Shown here: piece by piece, positions 1 through 4,347 of the stretch
How the letters are laid out: each line of letters begins with the position of its first letter
Position numbering within the stretch: position 1 is the first letter of the stretch
DNA from: Paracoccaceae bacterium
GTDB taxonomy: Bacteria > Pseudomonadota > Alphaproteobacteria > Rhodobacterales > Rhodobacteraceae
Length of the DNA stretch: 5,699 nt
Reading direction: 5' to 3'
Assembly (NCBI GenBank): GCA_009922885.1
Contig: RFUP01000168.1
Coordinates: forward strand, 1 to 5,699
Program-made: the position numbers and the translations under genes
Notes under the pieces: generated by a model
Told to the model about the DNA's origin: nothing
Database searches by the model: none
Seen by the model: only the letters and a program-made list of their open reading frames with translations

Positions 1-80
1 ACGAAGCGCCCACCGAATTGGCCGAAACGGCCCTTTTCGTCAGGTCCGGTCATGAAGCTGTTGAAGAGATCGTTGGACAT
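1..80 (-). CDS. trpB: Tryptophan synthase beta chain, N-terminal fragment
   Basis: Only the first 26 codons lie inside the window; the gene continues past the left edge. The reverse-strand translation starts MSNDLFNSFMTGPDEKGRFG and continues QFGGRFV, which is the characteristic N-terminus of TrpB (the G-x-FG-x-FGGRFV segment found in nearly all family members). TrpB is the PLP enzyme that condenses indole with serine to give tryptophan, in complex with TrpA in the cytoplasm. The PLP-binding region is outside the window and cannot be checked. The start at 80 is preceded by GGGAG about 10 bases upstream. It lies 82 bases downstream of trpF on the same strand, the usual trpF-trpB order of alphaproteobacteria. 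The gene call is secure; completeness is unknown. Confidence 0.93.
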   Translation of the reverse strand, partial: MSNDLFNSFMTGPDEKGRFGQFGGRF

Positions 81-162
81 GGCGTGCTCGCTCCCGAATT
101 CGTCTAAAGTGTCCTAGAGAAGCCTGCGGTCAAGAGCAAGCGCTCGCCTATTTTTAGGGGGC
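81..162 (-). promoter_or_regulatory. trpF-trpB intergenic spacer with possible trpB promoter
   Basis: This 82-base gap on the minus strand contains TTGACC (plus coordinates about 127-132) followed by A/T-richer stretches (CTCTAGG, CTTTAGAC) at roughly the right distance for a -10 box, but no good TATAAT match. There is no convincing terminator hairpin after trpF; the only small inverted repeat is GAGC/GCTC with a 4-base loop. trpB may therefore be transcribed both by read-through from the ihfB operon and from a weak promoter here. No tryptophan-rich leader peptide is visible, so classical trp attenuation is not supported. Confidence 0.25.
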
Positions 163-840
163 TTAGCGGGCAGTCTGCGCGTTGCGAATAAACGCAGCCA
201 CAAGGCCCGCCTCCTTTTCCCCCGGTGTGCATTCGACACCGGAAGAAACATCCACCTGCCGCGCGCCCGTCAGCCGGATTGCCTCGGCCACGTTTTCAGG
301 GGTCAAGCCGCCTGCCAGCATCCACGGTTTCGCCCAAGTCCGCCCGGTAATCAGGCGCCAGTCAAAGGCCAGTCCATTTCCACCCGGCAGGTCTGCGCTT
401 TTCGGTGGCTTCGCATCCACAAGGATCTGGTCCGCTACCGCCTCGTAATGGGGCAGTTTTTCAAGATCGGCCGCCTCCGCAATCCCAACGGCTTTCATCA
501 CCGGCAAGCCATAGCGGGCACGGATTTCGCGCACGCGCTCGGGGCTTTCCTTGCCGTGAAGCTGGATCATGTCCAAAGGCACGCGCGCCGTGATCGCATC
601 CAGCGTGGCGTCATCCGCGTCCACCACAAGCGCCACTTTGGCCACGCCTACAGGCACTTCGACCGCCAAAGCCTGCGCCACGTCTACCGTCACATTGCGT
701 GGAGATTTCTCGAAGAAAACGAAGCCCACATAAGCTGCGCCTGCTTCGACTGCCGCAGCAAGATGTTCCGGCTTCGATAGTCCGCAGACTTTGACACGCA
801 CGGGCAAAGCCCCCTGCGGCCGTTCGACCATAACGCCCAT
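163..840 (-). CDS. trpF: Phosphoribosylanthranilate isomerase
   Basis: TrpF catalyses the Amadori rearrangement of N-(5'-phosphoribosyl)anthranilate to CdRP in tryptophan synthesis. The 225-residue product is the normal length for a monofunctional (beta/alpha)8-barrel enzyme. Visible landmarks are KVCGL with the general-base Cys at residue 19, QLHG at 93-96, LVDAK with the general-acid Asp at 142, and the phosphate-gripping AGGLTPENV (176-184) and DVSSGVE (197-203). The start at 840 is chosen because GAGGG lies 5 bases upstream; a second in-frame ATG at 831 (Met4) is possible. The Shine-Dalgarno overlaps the stop of the lapA-like gene, which ends 8 bases before trpF, so the two are probably cotranscribed and may be translationally coupled. 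The protein has no fusion to TrpC or TrpB and no missing key residue. Confidence 0.97.
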   Translation of the reverse strand: MGVMVERPQGALPVRVKVCGLSKPEHLAAAVEAGAAYVGFVFFEKSPRNVTVDVAQALAVEVPVGVAKVALVVDADDATLDAITARVPLDMIQLHGKESPERVREIRARYGLPVMKAVGIAEAADLEKLPHYEAVADQILVDAKPPKSADLPGGNGLAFDWRLITGRTWAKPWMLAGGLTPENVAEAIRLTGARQVDVSSGVECTPGEKEAGLVAAFIRNAQTAR

Positions 841-848
841 GTCAGCCC

Positions 849-1199
849 TCAGCGGCCATCGTCGAGAAGCGCGAGAACCTCGTCACGGCCATCGCCCGTG
901 CGGCGCTTGACGCGATGCAGTTCCTTTTCCAACCGCGCAGCCTCGGCGGTTTTGGTGGCAGCTTCCGCCCGGTGCTTGTATTCCCGCAGCCACTCCCAGA
1001 CGAAGCCGATCAGCAGCCCCGCAAGGATGCCTGCGAAAATAACGAGAAACAGCGGCATCTCGATGGAATGGTTGAGGCCAACGATCTCCGCCAAGCCTTC
1101 CGGCAGAAGCTTCAAAGCCACAACCTGGCGATTGGCCAAAGCAACAGCAATGAGGCAGAGTGCCAAGGCACCCATGAAGGCATAGCGGATATAGCGCAT
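849..1199 (-). CDS. LapA-domain (DUF1049) inner-membrane protein
   Basis: This is a 116-residue small membrane protein. A first hydrophobic segment spans about residues 5-23 and is followed by the N-R-Q-x-V signature typical of LapA/DUF1049 proteins (ANRQVVALKL, 22-31). A second hydrophobic helix spans about 48-68 (MPLFLVIFAGILAGLLIGF). A charged, probably coiled-coil cytoplasmic tail rich in Ala/Glu/Lys/Arg follows (about 70-100). Family members such as E. coli LapA (YciS) assist LPS assembly with LapB and LpxC control. Whether this alphaproteobacterial member does so is inference, because no lapB-type gene is adjacent here. Its start lies 3 bases after the ihfB stop, with a GGGAAG ribosome-binding site inside the end of ihfB, so it is tightly coupled to ihfB. 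Function should be regarded as unproven. Confidence 0.85.
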   Translation of the reverse strand: MRYIRYAFMGALALCLIAVALANRQVVALKLLPEGLAEIVGLNHSIEMPLFLVIFAGILAGLLIGFVWEWLREYKHRAEAATKTAEAARLEKELHRVKRRTGDGRDEVLALLDDGR

Positions 1200-1202
1200 C
1201 GG

Positions 1203-1484
1203 TTACTTCCCGTTCAGGCGGTCGCGCAGAAGTTTCCCGGTCTTGAAGAAAGGCACGTTCTTCTCTTCCACGTCCACCGGATCGCCGGTGCGCGGATTGC
1301 GGCCCGTGCGCGCATCCCGGCTTTTCACCGAGAAGGCCCCGAAGCCACGCAGCTCAACGCGGTCGCCCCGCGCCATCGCTTCCGTGATTTCTTCGAAAAT
1401 CGTGTTCACAATCTTTTCAACGTCACGTTGGAAAAGATGCGGGTTCTCATCTGCAATCTTCTGGATCAATTCGGACCGGATCAT
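1203..1484 (-). CDS. ihfB: Integration host factor subunit beta
   Basis: The 93-residue product is a complete DNABII-family protein. The N-terminal dimerisation helices (MIRSELIQKIADENP, about 1-40) are followed by the beta-arm region LRGFGAFSVKSRDARTGRNPRTGDPV (written here in parts: LRGFGAF 45-51, then RNPRTGDPV 62-70). Arg46 and the minor-groove-intercalating Pro64 are both present. IHF is an alpha/beta heterodimer that bends DNA sharply for replication, recombination and promoter architecture. The reading frame is open upstream to 1703, but the ATG at 1484 is the true start: it matches the family N-terminus and has a near-perfect GGGGGAGG six bases upstream. The gene lies downstream of the rpsA terminator, so it probably uses its own promoter in 1500-1640, and it leads a transcript with the lapA-like gene and trpF. 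A small hairpin (GGCCG/CGGCC, loop of 3, 1516-1528) sits in its 5' untranslated region. Confidence 0.97.
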   Translation of the reverse strand: MIRSELIQKIADENPHLFQRDVEKIVNTIFEEITEAMARGDRVELRGFGAFSVKSRDARTGRNPRTGDPVDVEEKNVPFFKTGKLLRDRLNGK

Positions 1485-1701
1485 CCGATACCTCCCCCAA
1501 GGTACAATTAACTCGGGCCGTTTCGGCCTCTCTTCCCTCAAGACTATAGGCACTAAAATTCGTGTGGGGGAAGCAAAAGCAGCAGTTGGATTGAAAGTTC
1601 TTGGCGCTAAAGCCCTGAAAACTTGAGAGTATGCCCAGAAACGGGGTTCAGAGGCGGCCTTTCGCCTCGCGTGCACGCCATAACTCTTGGCGATTCGGCA
1701 C
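1485..1701 (-). promoter_or_regulatory. rpsA-ihfB spacer with candidate ihfB promoter
   Basis: This 217-base non-coding stretch separates the rpsA terminator from ihfB. The best -10-like hexamer on the minus strand is TATAGT (plus coordinates 1543-1548), inside an A/T-rich patch that stands out from the GC-rich surroundings. No good -35 is found at 16-18 bases; a TTGCTT lies 22 bases upstream, which is too far for a standard sigma-70 promoter. The location, about 60 bases before ihfB, is sensible. I saw no exact match to the IHF consensus, so autoregulation is not supported by eye. Confidence 0.3.
1491..1498 (-). promoter_or_regulatory. Strong ribosome-binding site of ihfB
   Basis: On the minus strand GGGGGAGG ends six bases before the ATG at 1484. 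This is close to the full anti-Shine-Dalgarno complement and fixes the ihfB start at 1484, excluding the in-frame alternative 219 bases upstream, which would overlap the terminator-proximal spacer. Confidence 0.85.
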
Positions 1702-1735
1702 AAAAAAGCCCCGCGCGGACGGGTCCGCGCGGGGC
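1702..1735 (-). terminator. Rho-independent terminator of rpsA
   Basis: Reading the minus strand, GCCCCGCGCGGA and its exact complement TCCGCGCGGGGC form a 12-bp perfect GC-rich stem (plus coordinates 1708-1719 and 1724-1735) around a 4-base loop, followed at once by six T residues (1702-1707 on plus as A). It begins 27 bases past the rpsA stop at 1763. This is a textbook intrinsic terminator and implies that most rpsA transcripts end before ihfB. In the opposite direction the tail is only AATTTT, so plus-strand termination would be weaker. A 12-bp palindrome, GGCCTTAAGGCC (1744-1755), lies between the stop codon and the terminator. Confidence 0.93.
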
Positions 1736-1762
1736 AATTTTCTGGCCTTAAGGCCGAAAGGC

Positions 1763-3439
1763 TTAGTTGCCCTTCAGAGCCGCGCCAAGGATATCGCCGA
1801 GCGATGCGCCGGAGTCGGACGAACCGTACTGTTCCACGGCTTCCTTCTCTTCCGCGATCTCGCGTGCCTTGATCGACAGGCCCAGCTTGCGGGTCTTGGC
1901 GTCGATGTTGGTGATGCGCACGTCGATCTTGTCGCCCACGCCGAAACGCTCGGGGCGCTGGTCGGCACGGTCACGCGACAGATCGGAGCGGCGGATGAAG
2001 GACTTCATGCCTTCGTATTCCACTTCGATGCCGCCGTCTTCGATCGCGGTCACGTTGACGGTGATCACCGAGCCACGCTTCACGCCGCCCACGGCATCCG
2101 CGAAGCGGTCGCCGCCAACAGCTTTGATCGAGAGCGAGATACGCTCTTTCTCAACGTCGACTTCGGAGACAACGGCCTTGACCATGTCGCCCTTGCGGTA
2201 GTTCTGGATCGCATCTTCACCGCGCTCGTCCCACGACAGGTCGGAGAGGTGAACCATGCCGTCGATGTCGCCCGGCAGGCCAACGAACAAGCCGAATTCG
2301 GTGATGTTCTTGACTTCGCCTTCAACCTCGGCGCCTTCCGGGTGGGTCTCTTTGAAGACTTCCCACGGGTTGCGCTGGGTCTGCTTGAGGCCGAGCGAGA
2401 CGCGACGCTTGGAACCGTCGATCTCGAGCACCATGACGTCCACTTCCTGCGAGGTGGAAACGATCTTGCCGGGGTGCACGTTCTTCTTGGTCCAGGACAT
2501 TTCGGACACGTGAACGAGACCTTCCACACCCGGCTCCAGCTCGACGAACGCGCCGTAGTCGGTGATGTTGGTCACGCGGCCCTGATGCACGGAACCCAGC
2601 GGGAACTTGGCAGCAACCAGATCCCACGGATCTTCCTGCAGCTGCTTCATGCCGAGCGAGATGCGGTGGGTGTCTTTGTTGATCTTGATCACCTGGACCT
2701 TGATGGTCTCGCCGATGTTCAGGATCTCCGACGGGTGGTTCACACGGCGCCATGCCATGTCGGTCACGTGCAGCAGGCCGTCAACGCCGCCGAGGTCAAC
2801 GAAGGCACCGTATTCGGTGATGTTCTTGACCACGCCGTCAACCGTATCGCCTTCTGCGAGGTTGCCGATGACTTCAGCACGCTGTTCCGCACGCGACTCT
2901 TCGAGGATCGCACGACGCGAGACAACGATGTTGCCACGACGACGGTCCATCTTGAGGATCTGGAACGGCTGCTTGAGGCCCATGAGCGGGCCTGCGTCGC
3001 GCACGGGGCGCACGTCAACCTGCGAACCCGGAAGGAAGGCCACGGCGCCGCCGAGGTCAACCGTGAAGCCGCCCTTGACGCGACCGAAGATTGCGCCTTC
3101 GACGCGCTCTTCAGCAGCATAGGCCTTCTCAAGGCGATCCCAAGCTTCTTCGCGGCGCGCCATTTCGCGCGACAGGACAGCTTCACCACGGGCGTTTTCA
3201 GCGGCGCGGAGGTAGACTTCCACTTCGTCGCCAACAGCCACCGAAGGGGCCTCGCCGGGGTTTGCGAATTCTTTAAGATCGATGCGGCCTTCCATTTTGT
3301 AGCCGACGTCGATGATGGCTTGGCCCGCTTCAATCGCGATGACCTTGCCTTTAACTACGGAACCCTCTTCGGGGGTGTCCATTTCAAAGCTCTCCTGCAG
3401 GAGGGCTTCAAATTCTTCCATTGCGTTCTTGGCGCACAT
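1763..3439 (-). CDS. rpsA: 30S ribosomal protein S1
   Basis: S1 binds the 30S subunit and brings mRNA, especially weakly structured or poor Shine-Dalgarno messages, to the ribosome. The 558-residue product is full length for Gram-negative S1 and carries six S1/OB-fold repeats at about 25-92, 110-176, 196-265, 281-352, 368-439 and 454-524. Repeats 3, 4 and 5 have the best RNA-binding signatures (G-x-V-x-x-I-T-x-[YF]-G-x-F-V at 202-214, 287-299 and 374-386, each followed by GL/GM-V/L-H-[VL]-[ST]). Repeats 1 and 2 are divergent, as expected for the ribosome-docking domains. The start at 3439 (MCAKNAMEEF) has AAGGA ten bases upstream; the in-frame Met7 has no ribosome-binding site. The gene has its own terminator and a structured leader, so it is probably a single-gene transcript. 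In many alphaproteobacteria cmk lies directly upstream; here the upstream neighbour is a BLUF gene. Confidence 0.98.
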   Translation of the reverse strand: MCAKNAMEEFEALLQESFEMDTPEEGSVVKGKVIAIEAGQAIIDVGYKMEGRIDLKEFANPGEAPSVAVGDEVEVYLRAAENARGEAVLSREMARREEAWDRLEKAYAAEERVEGAIFGRVKGGFTVDLGGAVAFLPGSQVDVRPVRDAGPLMGLKQPFQILKMDRRRGNIVVSRRAILEESRAEQRAEVIGNLAEGDTVDGVVKNITEYGAFVDLGGVDGLLHVTDMAWRRVNHPSEILNIGETIKVQVIKINKDTHRISLGMKQLQEDPWDLVAAKFPLGSVHQGRVTNITDYGAFVELEPGVEGLVHVSEMSWTKKNVHPGKIVSTSQEVDVMVLEIDGSKRRVSLGLKQTQRNPWEVFKETHPEGAEVEGEVKNITEFGLFVGLPGDIDGMVHLSDLSWDERGEDAIQNYRKGDMVKAVVSEVDVEKERISLSIKAVGGDRFADAVGGVKRGSVITVNVTAIEDGGIEVEYEGMKSFIRRSDLSRDRADQRPERFGVGDKIDVRITNIDAKTRKLGLSIKAREIAEEKEAVEQYGSSDSGASLGDILGAALKGN

Positions 3440-3444
3440 ATAAA

Positions 3445-3474
3445 TCAGTTCCTTTTCTCGTGTTTTCTGGCCAT
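3445..3474 (-). CDS. Possible 9-codon leader peptide upstream of rpsA
   Basis: On the minus strand an ATG at 3474 opens a nine-codon frame, MARKHEKRN, ending in TGA five bases before the rpsA ATG. GGAG stands 8 bases before this ATG, a better-spaced Shine-Dalgarno than that of rpsA itself. The last codons overlap the rpsA ribosome-binding site (AAGGAACTGA), so a ribosome translating the peptide would cover that site and stop next to the rpsA start. That geometry would allow translational coupling or occlusion. The peptide is strongly basic (five K/R of nine). A frame this short can arise by chance, and no known leader peptide of this sequence comes to mind, so this is a candidate only. Confidence 0.25.
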   Translation of the reverse strand: MARKHEKRN

Positions 3475-3525
3475 GCGGTTGTCTCCGCCGGTCTTCGGTT
3501 GGTCATGGTCCGGTTCATCAAACGC

Positions 3526-3584
3526 AAAAGGGCCGGTGGTATCCCAGCCCTGCCTGACTGCGTCTGGTGCTCTCTCCGGCCCCT
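3526..3584 (-). promoter_or_regulatory. Long hairpin in the rpsA leader, attenuator-like
   Basis: On the minus strand GGGCCGG (plus 3576-3582) pairs exactly with CCGGCCC (plus 3530-3536), with two more possible pairs at the base (G-U and A-U), and is followed by TTTTG. The 39-base interior can form a further CCAG/CTGG helix. It would lie near the 5' end of the rpsA transcript if the promoter proposed at 3597-3625 is right, about 90 bases before the rpsA start. The combination of a GC stem and a short T tract resembles a weak terminator, but the large loop and only four T residues argue against efficient termination. A 5' structure used in S1 autoregulation is a reasonable alternative, since E. 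coli S1 represses its own mRNA through the leader. It matches no named RNA family that I recognise. Confidence 0.35.
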
Positions 3585-3596
3585 GTCGACGCGCGC

Positions 3597-3625
3597 GACT
3601 TAGGCCAGAAAGCTACAGAACGCAA
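3597..3625 (-). promoter_or_regulatory. rpsA: Candidate rpsA promoter with GC-rich discriminator
   Basis: On the minus strand TTGCGT (plus 3620-3625) and TAAGTC (plus 3597-3602) are separated by 17 bases, and an overlapping TTGCTT (3624-3629) offers a second -35. The stretch after the -10 is GCGCGCG. A GC-rich discriminator of this kind is typical of stable-RNA and ribosomal-protein promoters under ppGpp/DksA control, so growth-rate regulation of rpsA would fit. The implied 5' untranslated region is about 150 bases. The -10 is a weak match, so the assignment is tentative. Confidence 0.4.
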
Positions 3626-3639
3626 GCAAATAAGGGGTC

Positions 3640-3667
3640 GGGCTGGAATCTGCCGGGTTTCCAGCCC
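3640..3667 (-). terminator. Terminator-like hairpin after the BLUF gene
   Basis: GGGCTGGAA (3640-3648) and TTCCAGCCC (3659-3667) form a 9-bp perfect stem with a 10-base loop. On the minus strand it follows the BLUF stop codon by about 70 bases and is followed by GACCCCTTATTTGC, which has only a broken T tract. It may end BLUF transcription just before the rpsA promoter, but efficiency looks modest. It shares sequence with the segment at 3717-3736, described separately. Confidence 0.35.
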
Positions 3668-3736
3668 CTCGGTATTGGCACCGCCGTTGCCCGCAGCACC
3701 CGAGGGTGGCACGCGCGCTGCAATCCCGCCGGGTTT
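3642..3736. repeat. Imperfect direct repeat between the BLUF gene and rpsA
   Basis: GCTGGAATCTGCCGGGTTT at 3642-3660 and GCTGCAATCCCGCCGGGTTT at 3717-3736 agree at about 17 of 20 aligned positions, in the same orientation, 75 bases apart. The distal copy overlaps the BLUF stop codon; the proximal copy forms one side of the terminator-like hairpin. The 56 bases between them are GC-rich, with further short inverted repeats (CACCC/GGGTG, and CCTCGG/CCGAGG). I see no gene in this interval. It may be a local duplication or the remnant of a small repeat element. Confidence 0.4.
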
Positions 3737-4226
3737 ATCCCAAATGAAGCCTTTTTGCGTAAGCCAGATCGGTCTCTCCGGGAAGGCGCGCATAAGCAAA
3801 AGCAGGTCCGAAAGCCGCATCTGCCGAGGCAACGGATTCCATGTGATTCCATATGCGCTCGGAATCTTCTTTGCTGATCGGTGTTCGAGTGCCCGGTAGG
3901 CTCGGCGCAATGCCGATGTTTGAAAACCCGAACTGGTCGTAGCTCATGGCCCAGCTCTCGAACGGGCTTGGCGCGTCGGTGTTCCTGAACAAAAGGATCT
4001 CGATGTCGGAATGCCGCTCATCGGCACTCAGCCGCCCTATCAAGTTCACCAAAGCCTCGGTTTCACCCTGAAGGGCCTGATAGAACTCGGCTTCCGCCCG
4101 CACCAGAAACCCCGTGATCCCCTGCGCCACATTGTTGACCAGGGACGTGCGCAAGATATCAAGATCGGACGGGTCAAAATCCGCGTGCTTGGAGAGGCTT
4201 CGATAAAGGATGCGGCTTTGAGGCAT
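3735..4226 (-). CDS. Short BLUF-domain blue-light photoreceptor
   Basis: The 163-residue product starts with a BLUF (FAD-binding blue-light sensor) domain at about residues 3-97. All the photochemically important positions are visible: Tyr8 in RILYRS, Asn32 in VNNVAQGITGFL, and Gln50 in FYQALQGE, with Trp92 and Met94 in FESWAMSY. The Tyr8/Asn32/Gln50 numbering coincides with that of cyanobacterial PixD (Slr1694). The remaining 65 residues have no domain I recognise, and there is no EAL, GGDEF or cyclase module. It is therefore a short BLUF protein, comparable to BlrB or PixD, which would signal by contacting a partner protein. The start at 4226 fits the family N-terminus and has GGATAGG just upstream. 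The gene is divergent from the sulfotransferase and upstream of rpsA, and no obvious output partner is adjacent. Confidence 0.92.
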   Translation of the reverse strand: MPQSRILYRSLSKHADFDPSDLDILRTSLVNNVAQGITGFLVRAEAEFYQALQGETEALVNLIGRLSADERHSDIEILLFRNTDAPSPFESWAMSYDQFGFSNIGIAPSLPGTRTPISKEDSERIWNHMESVASADAAFGPAFAYARLPGETDLAYAKRLHLG

Positions 4227-4347
4227 GACCTATCCGAGATGTGTATCCCAGATAGGCTTTAGGATATTCCCATCAGGGTCAACTCTCTGGCCTGCTGTGG
4301 CGGCCCGAGTTTCGCCAGGTATTCTGTAGAGAGCTGCACGACGCCGC
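4227..4347. promoter_or_regulatory. Divergent promoter region, BLUF gene and sulfotransferase
   Basis: This 121-base spacer must hold promoters for both genes. Towards BLUF (minus) there is TTGACC at plus 4277-4282, but the expected -10 position holds only AAGCCT/TAAAGC, a poor match. Towards the sulfotransferase (plus) TATTCT at 4320-4325 is the best -10 candidate, with no clear -35. No strong Shine-Dalgarno precedes the ATG at 4348; GAGAG at 4329-4333 is the nearest purine run. Shared regulation of the two genes is possible but not shown. Confidence 0.3.
4229..4256. repeat. Operator-like repeat overlapping the BLUF ribosome-binding site
   Basis: Two copies of a 10-base unit, TATCCGAGAT (4231-4240) and TATCCCAGAT (4244-4253), differ at one base and are spaced by three bases. 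The same 28 bases also read as an imperfect inverted repeat: CCTATC (4229-4234) and GATAGG (4251-4256) are exact arms, and 10 of 14 half-site positions match overall. It ends three bases before the BLUF ATG and contains its ribosome-binding site. Such symmetry suits a dimeric regulator on DNA or an RNA hairpin hiding the ribosome-binding site. No known operator consensus is recognised. Confidence 0.4.

Noticed and set aside
81..162. Possible trp attenuator or leader peptide before trpB
   Set aside because: No short frame with tandem Trp codons and no alternative terminator/antiterminator stems are present.
20..1528. The same 13-base palindromic hairpin (GGCCG, 3-base loop, CGGCC) at 20-32 in trpB and, in opposite orientation, at 1516-1528 before ihfB
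   Set aside because: The trpB copy encodes the conserved GRFGQ segment, so its sequence is explained by protein constraint; two short GC-rich matches are likely chance.
1485..1703. In-frame N-terminal extension of ihfB by 73 codons
   Set aside because: The family N-terminus and a near-perfect ribosome-binding site fix the start at 1484; the extension has no IHF similarity and covers the promoter region.
1744..1755. Perfect 12-base palindrome GGCCTTAAGGCC between the rpsA stop and its terminator
   Set aside because: It is too short and loop-less for a stable hairpin, and no known site is recognised; probably incidental, although it could be a protein-binding site.
3409..3518. A 36-codon frame starting MNRTMTNRRP upstream of and overlapping the start of rpsA
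   Set aside because: No Shine-Dalgarno precedes either of its ATG codons, and it runs into the S1 coding region out of frame. The nine-codon frame at 3445-3474 is the better small-peptide candidate.
3440..3734. Possible tRNA, SRP RNA or other known structural RNA gene in the BLUF-rpsA spacer
   Set aside because: No cloverleaf, anticodon arm, T-loop motif or SRP GGAA tetraloop core could be found; the structure is better explained by a terminator-like hairpin and an mRNA leader.
1631..3877. A 748-codon open frame on the plus strand covering all of rpsA and both flanks
   Set aside because: It is antisense to the clear six-domain S1 protein, and its product has low-complexity repeats mirroring the S1 domains. 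Long antisense frames are common opposite GC-rich, highly codon-biased genes. No family resemblance and no sensible start.
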